Shown here: positions 1 through 14,838 of the stretch, piece by piece
Layout: every line of letters begins with the position of its first letter
Position numbering within the stretch: position 1 is the stretch's first letter
From: Rhizodiscina lignyota
Taxonomy: Eukaryota > Ascomycota > Dothideomycetes > Aulographales > Rhizodiscinaceae
Reading direction: 5' to 3'
DNA: 64,000 nt
Assembly: GCA_010015805.1 (NCBI GenBank)
Contig: ML978135.1
Location: forward strand, 62,001-126,000
Notes under the pieces: model-generated
Database searches by the model: none
What the model was told of the DNA's origin: nothing
Seen by the model: only the letters and a program-made list of their open reading frames with translations
Translations under genes and position numbers: made by a program

Positions 1-2121
<2,121 letters not shown>

Positions 2122-2740
2122 AGACATGATTGACTGTTGTTGAAAAGTTTATCCCCTTCATGATTGTACATTCCCCCATTTCCATTTCGCCTCTCCTGTC
2201 TTAACACTCTTCCCTTACACTACTTGCATCTGCGCACGTTGAAACGGCGTACGGCGGACTACTATTGGGCTCTTTGTCAAGCGCAAATGCCGCAAGGAGA
2301 AGATGAGGATGCCATGGGTCATGTAGAATAGTTATTGCTCGGGTTTGAGCGATATTTTGTAATATTCGGATTCTCCTCTCAGATAAATTGAGATACCAAG
2401 ACACAAGACCACTTGATAGCACCGTTAAAAATTTGTAGATGACCTTGACGTCTTTGACACCTAAGAATATCCATTCTCATGAGGTTGCCCCTATCTATCA
2501 TTAATCATGTGTTCGTGCTTAAGTCCGACAAATCAATGACAGCGGCATCGGCATTTCCCGAGGCGCACCTCATCGCCGAGATGCTCCTCCAAAAGATTTC
2601 CAATCAGATCAGACGAGCTTCAGTTTCTAGCTCCACCCTTCTTTCCCCCCTTTTATAGACTTTTGATTTTAATATATAGCACATTTGAGGCTGTAACAGC
2701 CTCCTGGTGGTCGCCGTATCGTCGTTCTACTTCCTCCATC
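2122..2740. other. Intergenic, SSC1 3' flank / PIM1 promoter
   Basis: No gene seen. It holds the Hsp70 3' UTR and the Lon upstream region; a pyrimidine-rich run (ccacccttctttccccccttt) lies about 100 bp before the Lon start. I did not find a clear heat-shock element by eye. Confidence 0.5.
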
Positions 2741-5700
2741 ATGCTGTACGGGCAGAATTTGCCATGGCGACAAGCTCTTCGACATGCTTCAAGAAGATCG
2801 CCGAATAGGATCGCAATCTCGTCATATCATACGGCTCGCCTTCCCTCACGGTGCGTATGCGAAGTTCCAGCTCGATCCTTACCACGATGTGCGCACCCTC
2901 GAAGGTTGAATACCCTCCCCTCCACCCTCCGCAGCTTTTCCGCCACCACCGCACGACGGAAAGACAAACCCTCCGACCCTCCCGAACCCGCGCCAGCAGA
3001 CGAGGAAACGACGCAAAGGTCTAAAGAATCTAAAGATGAGACGTCGATATCACGAGATGAGGCCGAATCCGAGGAGGCGAAGACCAAGACGCCAGATCCC
3101 ATACCCTCGAACAACTCCGCCGACGGCGCAAAGGGTGCAACGGCAGGAGGCGGCTCAGGATCATCTGGCGACTCCAACTCCTCCAGCGGCGAGGGCCGCG
3201 GCAAGAAGCGCAAAGCTCCTTCGTCGTCGACGCAGACGCCTGAGCGGTCACTGACGAAGCCTACCATCCCCGAGGTCTACCCGCAAGTCATGGCCATCCC
3301 CATCACGAAGCGCCCTTTGTTCCCGGGATGGTACAAGGCGATCACAGTGCGCGATCCAAACGTCATTGCTGCGATACAGGAGATGGTGCGGCGGGGGCAG
3401 CCGTACGTGGGCGCGTTCCTGCTGAAGGACGAGAAGGCGGATAAGGATACGATTGATAACGTGGACGAAGTGTATGATGTGGGCACATTCTGTCAGATCA
3501 CGAGCAAGTATGATGGAGCGAGCGATCAAAATGGGCAGACCGTAGTGCTGTATCCGCACAGACGTATACGCTTGACGGGATTGATGTCACCTAACAAGGA
3601 GATGGAAGAGAAAGGGGAAGCGAAGGCTGCTATGGCCACAATAGAGGCAGTGCCAGAGGCAGAGGAGAGTAAAGACTCTGAGAAAGAGGGCAAAGAGGCT
3701 AAAGAAGAGAAGAAAGGCGATGTAGTCGCGTCCTTCGAGGAATCGACCGCGGAAGCAAAGGAGCAGCAACTGCAACTTGCCAAAAGAGACGAATCGGCTG
3801 AGGTGCAACAGCAACCATCGCGATACCAGCCTTCCTCCTTCCTCTCCTCATACAACGTCTCCGTCGTCAAGGTCGACAACGTAACCGAAGAGCCATACGA
3901 CTCGAAAGACCCCAACATCCGCGCCTTCGCCAATGAAACCGCCAACGTCTTCCGCGAAATTGCCGGCACGAACCCACTCTTCAAGGATCAGATAGCCTCT
4001 TTCATGGCATCCCAAGGCACACGCAACGTCACCGAGGACCCTGGCCGTCTCGCTGACCTCGCAGCGGCAGTGTGCATGGGCGAGCCTGCGGAACTGCAAG
4101 AAGTCCTTTCCGCAATGAACATTTCTGAGCGCGCGCTTAGGGGCTTGACGCTGCTGAAGAAAGAGCTGATGAGCGCGCAGCTGCAGACGAAGATCGCGAA
4201 GGAGGTGGAAGGCTCGATACACGAGAAACAGCGGAAGTACTACCTCATGGAGCAGTACAAGGCGGTTGGACGGGAGCTGGGCTACGCCAGCGACGGCAAG
4301 GATAAGCTGATTGAGAAGTTTAAGGAGAAGGCGGCGAAGCTGGCGATGCCAGACGCCGTGAGCAAAGTCTTTGACGAGGAGGTCAATAAGCTAGGACACT
4401 TGGAGCCTGCGGCCAGCGAGTTCAATGTCACGAGGAATTATCTCGACTGGCTGACGCAGATCCCATGGGGCCAACGGAGCGCGGAGAACTTTGGCATTCA
4501 GCACGCCATGAAAGTGCTGGATGAGGATCATCATGGGCTGAAGGATGTGAAAGACAGGATATTGGAATTCATCGCTGTCGGCAAGCTGCGTGGTACTGTG
4601 GAGGGCAAGATTCTCTGCATGGTGGGCCCGCCCGGTGTCGGCAAGACGAGCATTGGAAAGAGTATTGCACGCGCGCTAAATCGGCAGTACTACCGCTTCA
4701 GTGTCGGAGGACTTACTGATGTTGCGGAAATCAAGGGGCATAGGCGCACATATGTCGGCGCGCTCCCCGGACGCATCATTCAAGCATTGAAGAAGTGCCA
4801 GACGGAGAACCCGTTGGTGTTGATCGATGAGGTGGACAAGATTGGACGCGGGCACCAAGGAGATCCATCGAGTGCGTTGCTCGAGCTGCTTGATCCCGAA
4901 CAAAACAACAGTTTCTTGGACCACTACATGGATGTGCCCGTCGATCTGTCGAAGGTGCTCTTTGTATGCACTGCGAACATGACGGACACCATCCCTCGAC
5001 CATTGCTTGATCGTATGGAGATGATAGAATTATCGGGTTACGTTGCAGATGAGAAGATGGCAATTGCTGAGCGCTATCTATCACCGCAAGCAAAGGAGCT
5101 CAGTGGACTCAAAGACGTCGACGTGCAACTCGAAGAAGACGCCATCCAAGAGCTCATCAATAAGTACTGCCGCGAAAGCGGCGTGCGCAACCTAAAGAAA
5201 CAGATCGAAAAGGTCTACCGCAAATCTGCGCTCAAGATCATCCAAGACCTCGGTGAGGAAGTGCTGCCTGAGGCAGAAGCCCTGACCGCTGAGGGCAAAG
5301 CTGCCGCAGCCGAGGCGGCAAAGGACGAATCGGACGTCAAAGAAACGCCTCAGGATATCGACAAGGAGACCACCGAGACACCACGTGTTGCGCTTAAGGT
5401 CCCAGATACAGTGCATGTCTCCATCACGAAGGACAACCTGAAAGATTACGTCGGTCCGCCAGTGTTCACAACCGACCGTCTCTATGATACCACACCCGCT
5501 GGCGTGGCAATGGGTCTCGCGTGGACGCAGATGGGCGGGTCCGCGCTGTACGTCGAGAGCATCCTTGAAACAGCGCTCTCGCATTCTTCCCGGCCAAGTC
5601 TCAGCCCCACAGGCAACCTCAAGGCCGTAATGAAGGAGTCAACTGCCATCGCGTATAGCTTCTCGAAGTCAGTCCTCGCTCGCCAATTCCCTGGAAACAA

Positions 5701-6237
5701 GTTCTTCGAGCACGCCCGGATACATCTGCACTGTCCCGAGGGCGCGGTACGGAAGGACGGCCCGAGCGCAGGCATCACGATGGCGAGTAGTTTGCTGAGT
5801 CTCGCCCTGGACACACCGCTCGACCCGACGATCGCGATGACTGGTGAATTGACGGTTACGGGGAAGGTGTTGAGGATCGGAGGGCTGAGGGAGAAGACCG
5901 TTGCGGCGAGGCGGGCGGGCGCGAAGATGATTCTGTTTCCCAAGGATAACTTGAGCGATTGGTTGGAGTTGCCTGAGGTGAGTCTCTCTGGAATTCTTTT
6001 TCCGTTTTTCTTTCCAGGTTTGAACATCAAACAAGAAATGGGACAAGGGCTGACTTGAATGAAATGCAGAACATTAAGCAAGAGATTGAGGGCAAACCTG
6101 TTGACTGGTACTCCGACGTCTTCGAGACCATCTTCCCTGACGTTGACCACGAGCACTGCAACGACCTCTGGAAACAGGAATTGAAGAAGCCCTCCAAAGA
6201 CAATGAGCGGTCAAAGGAGTCGGAAGATGATGACTGA
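2741..6237 (+). CDS. PIM1: Mitochondrial Lon protease (PIM1)
   Basis: ATP-dependent serine protease of the mitochondrial matrix that degrades misfolded and oxidised proteins. Model join(2741..5977,6070..6237), 1134 aa, close to yeast Pim1. ATG 2741 was chosen because it starts an Arg/Ser-rich presequence (MLYGQNLPWRQALRHASRR); an in-frame ATG at 2663 is upstream. After a low-complexity acidic segment come the Lon N-terminal domain, the AAA+ module (Walker A GPPGVGKTS near residue 628, Walker B PLVLIDEVDK near 690) and the protease domain with catalytic Ser1009 in KDGPSAG and Lys1052 in GLREKT. The 43-residue Ser-Lys spacing is that of the Lon family. The last intron (92 bp) splits LELPE from NIKQEIEG; reading through it ends in a stop. 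The charged insert at about residues 870-900 is typical of mitochondrial Lon. Confidence 0.96.
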
Positions 6238-9073
6238 GCCTAGAATTTGAACGCGTGTTACGCCCGACATTGTTGTTCTTGTATATGAGACCATTATTTC
6301 GGATCTGCACTAGCATATTTTGGAGCTCGCGTGGATGCATTAGTCGGAGTCGGGACCGTTCGCGCATGAATGGCGATCTTTTCATCTGTACATACTGTTT
6401 GACCGCTCATTAAGAGGAAGAGGTCTCAGACGATGCTTTGTAAACACCCCACTCTGTGTAGATTTGCCATGTAGAAGTATACGGATGCAGATGAAAGTCC
6501 GAGACAAGTCCTTTCGACATCGATCTGAATCTTGATTTGGAGTGCGGAGAGCACAAGAAATCGTACGACCATCGGCTCCGCGAACCACAGTCGGCATGAA
6601 AGCGAACCAAATGGGCCACATCTCTCGATCTCAATATTGTAGTGGGATCTGAAGTACCTTCCCCTTGGAACAAACCGAATCATTCGGATAATTTCAGAAC
6701 GCTCAGCTGATTCATATGCATCTTCGAATGATGAGGTTGGCGATCGGAGAGCCGGTTAGGCGGTGTCGTCTTCCGTCGGGTCTGCGGCAAAAGCGGCAGC
6801 ATAAGTTTAATAAGTTCCAAAAGATGTTCTAAAGGCCGAGAACCACCAGCAAGGCCGAGGGGTATAGATGAAGCTATTGAAGCTAAAGGACACTTGGAAG
6901 CGGAGAAGTCGGCATATCAAGTACCCCAAGTGGTATCAATTGCATAAGTTCGCTGCAGTTTGCGCCGGGCAGACCTGTGTCATCGCGTCAGCAAGCCGAA
7001 AGATTTGCTGTTACATAGAGAGTAAAAGAAAATGCCGGGCGCTAAGCGTCGCAGCCACGCGACTGGACATGTCGCACCTGCATGCATCGCTGTTTGAGGC
7101 TGGTATGGTGTCGATGAAGCCTCAGTTCTTCACTCCACCTCGCGAATTCGAATCTGGCAGGGAGCGGGCCTGGTCGGTGGTTGGTCGTGAGGCGAGCTGA
7201 AGCCCTACCGTTGTCCCGCTGCACCTGCTGGATCTTGCAGTGCAGATGGATTGTGGCGCGAGAGCGCGCTGCCTGGCCGTCCAGGCAAAAAGAAAAGAGC
7301 GATCCACTTACACGCGATGACAGCGATGACAGCAAGGTCCGCATCAGGTCCGCACGGGATGCTCATCCTTTGAGCCGTTCCTTCGGCAAGGATGGAGCTT
7401 GACTTGGGTAATATTTCGTGCATCCGCGAGGGGATGACGATAGCGCCTAAAAGGGACGGAGCACAGACTGACGCCTCTGTGCAGTTCATCATCTCGCCTG
7501 CGCCGTGTTCATGTCTTGTTCTGTCCATGCTGCATGCATAAGAAGTTGGGAACGAGGAGAAGATCGTCTGGGGTGGGAAATGCTCGATCAAGTGTGGATG
7601 GGTGAGTCGAGCGTAATACGGTCAACGCACTAGGGGCCCCTTGGCAGCGGAAACTTCCAAGACATCTTCCCAGTCAGCCCTCTTCCATATGTTCTGTTAT
7701 AAGTGCTCTCTCCCCGTTGCGAACGTCCCGAAAAGCTGCGGACACGCGTCTTAAACTGTCGCCAAGGTGGAAGAGCCATGTGGCCGTTGCGGCGCGCGCA
7801 ATTGGCGCCATTTATTCGACATCCCAAACTTCCGTACCCGAGTCGGTCCGTCTTGCGAATTTCCGTCTGGATGGTTTGAGTTGGCGGGAAGACAGCTCGG
7901 ATCGTGCCGACCACGAGCCTCGAACCACTGCTCTGGAACTGCAAAACAAAACTTTCTTCGAGGTGACGTCCGACGACAGAAGCCCGCCAGACGGGCCGGA
8001 ATTTCGTCCCAAATGAAGAAATGAGGGTGGTGAGAGGCCGCTCGGCTAGTGCTATGTAATGGAGGGTAGCAAGGCGCATTCAAAGGCCCGCGAGCCGTTT
8101 CAGCGTTGCAGCGGTCGCTTTCGTGAGTTTTCTAGCTGTTCAACAGCGGCCGTGTGCCCGGCCAGACGCCCAATCGCATAATGGCCGGGCGCTTTCTCGA
8201 CAATTCGCTCGGATGATGCTATCCTTCATTTGACTGAAGGAGAAGGAGAAATGGGCCAGAGGGGCGAAGCTGTTCCGCAGGCGCTGATACTTACGGTTAG
8301 TGGCGTTAATTGGTTTCCAAGACAAAATCACCGTGTAACGTGAGAACCAAATCATCGGATTTCGACCCGCTGGAGAGGATAAAGTTCGGAGCCGCGCAGA
8401 ATGTGGCGGTGGTTAGCGATACCTGATGGTTGTTCGAGCTGAGATCTAGGAGAATCGGCGCTTTCCAGACTTCTGCTGGTCGCCGTGAAGGACTGGGGGC
8501 GGTACGCTATGGGAGCCGGGCTCTGGCCTGCCATAAGGCTTTTTGCTTGTGGCGTCCAGGGTCGAGTGCGCAATGGGGCGGCAGGGTAGATTATGATGTG
8601 GGTAGAAGCCAATGAAGAACTTTCTATGTGCCCGGCCCACGTTTCAAGGCGTGTTTGTTGCGAAGCCTAACAAGCCCATTCCGACACTTTTCCCAAAAAG
8701 AAATGTGAGCACTCACATTTTGGCATTGCTCTTTACCCTGAGATCTCAAAATGGGGCACCCTGAGTAAGGTGCTTGGCATGGTAAGTCGCAACAAAGAGC
8801 GCTTGCCATCCGAACGATCGACCTGTCAAATGCCGCAAAATATGCCCTTTTCCCGCTGACATCGTGAGGCGAAGTCTTTTTCGTAATAGGCCAGATGTGG
8901 TCCCTCCCACGTCTCAAGCCACCAGTGGTTTCACTGGTACGTTCTCCACCCGCCAGGCTCCTGTCCATCGCATATACGCCTACATGGTTTGCGGCCCAAT
9001 TCATCCTGCTCATGTTATAGCAGTGGCTTGAAAGGCAAGACGGACCTCGTCGCAACCAAATCCGTGTATCGCA
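6238..9073. other. 2.8-kb gene-poor intergenic region
   Basis: No reading frame here resembles a known family. The longest open frames (for example 7630-8079 minus and 7717-8016 plus) overlap each other in several frames and have unprotein-like composition. The region precedes the LaeA-like gene, so it probably includes its promoter. I see nothing else in it. Confidence 0.5.
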
Positions 9074-10809
9074 ATGTCTGAATCCGTGGGCGATGAGTAC
9101 CGGGAAACAGTCGAAATTCACGACAGAGACTTCCAGCTCTACTCCATCCAGAACAGGATATATTTTGTCCCTGTTGACGATGTATGCAACAACCCCAACC
9201 CATTATTGGCATACTAAGATGTTCAATCTTCTCAGTAGCGTCTTCACACAGTCTTAGAGGCAAACTTTTGCCTCTAATACTGCCGGTCCTGCTGAGAAAT
9301 TGTAGGCTGACTCGGAGACAGGAAGAGGAAGAAAGACTTCAGATCCAACACAGGGTCTTCAGCGCCCTTTGGGAAGGACGTTTATTCTTTCCACCGCTCT
9401 CCTACCCTAGACGCATTCTCGATCTAGGTTATGGCCAAGGAGAATGGGCTGTAGCCATGGCGGAGCAGTACGAGAACAGCCAGGTAAGAGATTTACTCCG
9501 TTTTGTTGCCCAGTTCCTTTCTGCCTGGGCAGTCTAGGCTTAGTTGTGATCCCACACGTCTTGATGAACATCGAGGCCGTGTGAGCCGTGAAACACAGCA
9601 TGTAATAGAAGCAACCAGTCCTAGGTGTTCTCGTTTGACTGTTTTTCCGGAAAAGACATTCCACACCCACTGACCAACTGAGTAGGTAACGGCAGTCGAT
9701 ATTTGGCATGCGGACCTTCCTGATCAACCGGATAACCTTGACTGCGAACACTGGAACCTGAATGACCCCTTAACGCCGACGTACAAACGAGACCATTATG
9801 ATTTCATTCACTCCCGATGCGTTTCTCCAGGTATCAAGAAGGATAGATGGAGATCATACGTCCGCGACATCTACCGCTTGCTTAGAAGAGGTGGATGGGC
9901 GCAGCTTGTAGAATACTATTTCATCGTACAGTCCGACAACGGCCGTATCAACGACGATAATCCAATATCGCAATGGGGAACATGCTATAGAAGATCCATG
10001 GAAGGCGACAGAGATCCGCGAGCCGGGCGCCACATCCGCCAGCTCATGAGAGACTCGGGCTTCTCGGACGTACAGGAACAAATCTTCCACGTACCCATCG
10101 GAAGCTGGCATAATGGTGAGTGGCACCTTCCTCTTAGCTCTGTAACGGCGGATGAAGTTTTTGGAAACACGGAAGCGACCCGCATCGCCCAGAACCGACA
10201 ATGTAGTGGTGCAGCAAGATGAAGAGGCTCTGAAGCCGTACTCCTCTCATCCACACATGATGCCGCGGCGTTTTCTTGGGGTGGTGCACACAGGACTGGC
10301 AGAGCCTGGCAAGAGGATCGCTGCAGGAGTGGTGTCGAAGAACCTGCGATGCGTAGCGTCCTCTTCAAGGCCGTAAAGAAACTGCATAATCTCAGATGTA
10401 CCTTGGCACCACCTCTTTCTGCCTTGTTATGTCTGAGGCCGCGCGCAGCTCTGAGTTCTTCAATATCCATGCTCTTCCGCTGCCGCACTCTGCATTTGCT
10501 GCCATCGTCTAGCATGTTACCTCCAAAGACTGATCATTGTCTCAACAGATGAACGGATGCGCAATGTTGGCACTCAAAACGTTGAAAACGTCAGTTTAAT
10601 GCTCGACTCCCATGCCATCTGGCCGTTTACGCACAGGCTCGGATGGACTGCGCAGCAAGTCGGATGGCTGACAGATGGAGCGCGAACCGAGCTGCGTGAT
10701 GACTCCCTGAAACTGTATATGCCATTGTCAGTATATTTACTGTTGCTTGCATCTGTCGGAGAGCTGACTGGTTTGAAGGCATGTGGCGTGGGGACGTAAA
10801 CGACACTAA
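9074..10809 (+). CDS. LaeA-like SAM-dependent methyltransferase
   Basis: Class I methyltransferase of the LaeA-like group, which in fungi includes regulators of secondary metabolism and development and also cluster-encoded methyltransferases; the substrate of this one is unknown. Model join(9074..9181,9322..9483,9686..10115,10549..10726,10779..10809), 302 aa, in phase throughout. The SAM motif I is ILDLGYGQGEW at about residues 68-78; then VTAVDIWHADLP, a DFIHSRCVSPGIK segment, the RDIYRLLRRGGWAQLVEY strand and the hallmark PIGSW motif, joined by splicing to DERMRNVG. The last short exon restores the LaeA-type ending MPLHVAWGRKRH. Introns are unusually long for this window (140, 202 and 433 bp). 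The Tyr-Gln-Gly-Glu variant of motif I differs from the usual GTGTGIW. It is isolated, with gene-poor flanks on both sides. Alternative: a paralogue rather than the global regulator LaeA itself. Confidence 0.85.
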
Positions 10810-12884
10810 ACGTTAAGTAGGCCGAGGCGAACGGCCACCGTGACGACGACGAATATCACCCGGCGGCTTGCACGGTTTCCAAATCCGATACCCTAGACAT
10901 GACAGTTCTCTTCTCCCCGTGTTGTTCTTAGATTGGCTCCTTGGCAGCAGTGGATAGCGGATGACGTTGACGGAGCTTCCACCATGTCTTGCTGTTCGTT
11001 GCTTCACGCGATGTAGTCATTTATTCGCATCATTTTCTGTTGATCGCTCTTGTCTTTTGGCACTGGAGAGTGGCGTGGCAGAAGTTAGAGGGGCTGTAAT
11101 CGTTATCGAGTGGTCGTGTTCCTGGGACAGGCTGTCGACGAAACTGGTCGCACTTCACGCCGAGATGGTGTATGATGCTCATGTTCTTTCATAGTGTTCG
11201 CCGCATGTACATGATGAACGATGGAATGAGTTGATGAGTTACGCACGCTTGTACGAATGCAAACTGGAAGGAAGTTGAGGGGGCCGCGAGGTTCTGAGGA
11301 AGGAAGAGGGCAGGCAAGGAAGGAGCAAACAGCGATAGGTCGACGTCGATATCAAGTCTTCGCCAGTTCTCAGCGCGCCGTGACAAGTGATCAGAAAGCA
11401 ACTGTCTTAGATTTTCATCACAGCTAGAGGAAAATGCTTCCAAACGGGACTTGCGGACCGAAATATGAGACAGCACCCCTTCTTAAAAATCCTTAAGAGG
11501 CCAACATCTCCCTAAATCCGACACTGTGGTACGGCGGCTCGACAACCAGACCAGCGTTTTCTTCCCTCACCCTCCCACATGCGCCTGACGACGGCAGCAG
11601 TGGCATATGTATAAGCACGGCCTACTGCATTCTTTGCTTTTCCCTGAGAATGCTCCGATGACAAGCAGGCGACTAACGTGGGACAGATGCGAATCTGAGC
11701 ACGAGCCGGGAGAGGACGTGACGGCGAACGGACGCATCCTGATGTTTTAACTTCCTCCACCCTTCTGAGCTAGTGGAAGTTACGAACTGCGTCCATGCGT
11801 CCGATCTCCACAATCCGAGACTCCGTGAACCGTCTATTGATCACCACTCCTCAGACCAAGGCTTTGGCGTCGGGGAAGGCGGGACGAACTTATGGGCTGC
11901 ATGAACCTAAAGGCACGTGTCAACTCAGTCTTACGATGTGCCACGCTTCTGCTGGAGAGACGCGCGCATAAAGGAAGTAGGAGCCTTCCTTCACGTCGAC
12001 TGCGTGGCCATCGACTGCAACCCACCGCATTCCCCCAAAGCGTTGTCGCGATCCTGCAACGGCAGCGTGGGAGACGGCCCGAGTGCGACGCGACTCTCAC
12101 CACCCCAATTTCAGCATGTCAGGAACATCGTTTCCGATTGCAAACCGCAATCGCGTGACGAAAAGTCTGTTTGACTGGGTTCTTCGAGTTTTTGGCAGCA
12201 GTTCATCAAGATGAAATTTCAGGCATGGTCTGATCGTCATTGCGCAATCTCTGTTATCCATCGACTTCCGGCAAGCGAAGACGAAGACGCTTAAAGTCCT
12301 TAGCGACCTCCATCCTGCGACTCTGTCAACGACACGGAATGGGGCCCTTCTTCAAAGCAAGTCACCGAGGAACGCAACGGCGAGAAGAGACTGCTCGTAG
12401 ATCTCCGATGAACTGCCTCTTTGCGGCTTTCCGGATCGCTTCCGGGTCAAAGGGAAAGCCACACCGTATCCCCGCAAAATTACAATTTCACGATCGAAAT
12501 ATCTGGAATCACCACTGCAAACCAGTAGGGCTCGCTGAAAGGCGCATGGTGAAAAGCAAAGGTGACCATTCCCGCCAATTGCTGCCCAAGCCCGCTAGGT
12601 CGTAGGTGCATTTAGCCTATCAAGCTTTCCTCATCTCCTCCTTTCGCTTCTTCCCGCACTCCCTGACCTTGACTTTCAACGTGCAAATCCGGCAGCTGCC
12701 TGAAAGGAACCTGCCCGTCGCCTGCCCGTCGTTCTAACAATGCCACCGAATGTCAGGAACGGTGCGGAGTAGACTTCAAACCCCTCCACGAGTACGATAG
12801 TTTCCGGATGGTATATAGATGCCATGGATTTCCTTGGAGAAAGGTGGGTTGTCCGGTACAAGTGCTCTCTTCAACGCTATCACG
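10810..12884. other. 2.1-kb intergenic region without recognised gene
   Basis: No frame gives a recognisable protein. The last 250 bp before the GDSL gene is C/T-rich (around 12610-12720), as often seen upstream of fungal start sites. A direct repeat cctgcccgtcg occurs twice in tandem near 12708-12730. Confidence 0.45.
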
Positions 12885-14401
12885 ATGGTTTGGCCGAGCC
12901 TTCTCGTTACTCTCGTTGGTCTTCTCAACATTCAGCGGGGAAGCGCGTACGGAGTCCCCAACGTACCAAGCCACGGCGGACAGCCATGGGGCCACATCGA
13001 CTTTGACTCTTTTGTTGCATTTGGCGACAGCTATACTGACGAGCAGCGACTGGGTTACTTCATCAGTCACAATGGCTCTGCGCCTCCTCCAGGCACTCTT
13101 TTGGCTGCGGTAGGACACCTTCTCTTTCCCTCACAAAGAGAGCAACAGTTTGAAATTCTTTTCATTTTTCATTTTATTTTATGATCAGCCAGCGATTGGG
13201 ATGATGTGGACCTTTCTCTAAGAATGTCTTCCCTGCAAGGTACAAGCTGGATAATTCCACTTTTGGACTAGATCAGGCACTGAAGCATACGCACGTCCTT
13301 CAATACCTTGGGAACTGTGCTGACGAATTTCGTTTTTCAATGGCTTCTACGGACCGTGCCATTTCATAAAACTTTAACGATTATATATAGTATCTCATTA
13401 TAATCTCACAAGAATAGGGGAAACGCCGCTGACAGTAAGCAGAGCAACAGCACCTCAGACGGAGGATACATCTGGACACGCTACGTAACGTTCTACGCAT
13501 CAAGGCCAGGCCACAGCGTCAAGCTCTACAACTACGCCGTCTCGGGCGCCGTCTGCGATAATGACCTCGGATCCCGTTTCTTTGCCTCAATCAATGGCCC
13601 CTTTCCGGATATCAAAAACTACGAGATGCCGGCGTTCTACGCCGACGTGAACTTCAGATACTCAAACGGCACTAAGGCGCTCGACATCGATCCGTCAAGC
13701 ACCGTGTATGCGATGTGGATTGGCACCAACGACCTCGGGACAGATGAATTCCTTACAGACTCGCAAGTTCCGGGGAAGACGTTGGTCGACTATCTGGACT
13801 GCGTGTATGACATGATCGACAAGATTTACGCGAACCCAATTAATGGCCGCTACTTGGTGCTCATGAATATTGCGCCTTTGCAGCTCGTGCCGATGTACCA
13901 GCTCATGAATATCAGCGGCTTGGACGAGGGCTACCAAAACGCCACCGAGACGCACTACCGCATGTGGGAGCAGGTAGCGCTTGTGAACCAAGCGTATGAG
14001 TGGCGCACGATGGGTGAAGTAATGGTCAAGAAGCGCTATCCGGGTATGAAGATTGCGGTCTTCGACGTCAACAGCCTTGTAAGCTCTCCCATGCACAACA
14101 GCCAACCTGATCGGATCAAACATTTGGAGGGATAATTTGCAGCGAGAAACTGATGTGCAACTAGTTGACCAACATTCACGACAATCCATCGCAATATCTT
14201 AATGGCACGGCGCCTGCTAACGTGACCGGGTACATCAATCACTGCAATGCTAACGGCACCGACTGCATGCAACAGCCATCACCCGATTCTTACGAGTGGT
14301 TTGATGCGCTTCACCCGTCGCAGCAAACCGATCGCATCATCGCGCAGGAGTTTCTGAGAGTAGTTGAAGGGAAGAGCAACTATGCCTGGTACTTCAGTTA
14401 A
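12885..14401 (+). CDS. Secreted GDSL/SGNH esterase (CE16-like)
   Basis: Secreted SGNH-fold esterase resembling fungal carbohydrate esterase family 16 acetylesterases, which remove acetyl groups from plant-polymer sugars; the substrate is inferred. Model join(12885..13109,13443..14078,14165..14401), 365 aa. ATG 12885 gives a signal peptide (MVWPSLLVTLVGLL...GSAYG). Block I is FGDSYTDEQRLGYF with Ser near residue 49; block III is WIGTNDLG; the Asp/His pair is in WFDALHPSQQ near the C-terminus. Several Asn-X-Ser/Thr sites fit secretion. Intron 1 (333 bp) is long and its acceptor could also be 3 bases earlier (adding Gln); a small exon hidden inside it cannot be excluded. An in-frame ATG at 12819 would bury the signal peptide, so it was not used. 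Confidence 0.87.
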
Positions 14402-14838
14402 TGCCGGAGACTGGACAAGGCAGACTGCTCTTTCCATGCAGCTCTGTCGGATTACGGAGAGTTGCAAGAGTCCGGAATTAATGATTACTCGTATACTTGT
14501 GGTAATTGGATAATGGCCGAAAATACGAGGAGAGAATTTGAATAGTCGAATGAATGTTAGTATACAAATAACTTTTAGTCAAGGTCAAAATTCCCGAACC
14601 AGACCCCATCTAGCCCAAACTCCTCGTCAATCCCGCTAGTCATGTATGGGCATCCTCGTCTGTCATTTCAGATTCGAAACCAAACCCAATCCAACCCGAA
14701 TATGAAAGGAAATTTAGCATCAGCCAAACTTCAAAAAGTCAAAGGGTGAAGATCCAACCTAACGCCAACTCCGAGATAAGAGAGGAGAGTCATTCAATAA
14801 AGTCTTCGGCCATCACAACACTGCTGAAGCCGTTCAAC
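14402..14838. other. Convergent intergenic region
   Basis: 3' UTR space between the GDSL esterase (+) and the unknown protein (-). AT-rich stretches at 14470-14580; nothing coding seen. Confidence 0.5.

Noticed and set aside
7630-8079. Overlapping open frames on both strands in the 6.2-9.1 kb gap
   Set aside because: Open in several frames at once with no motif, signal or splice pattern; looks like chance.
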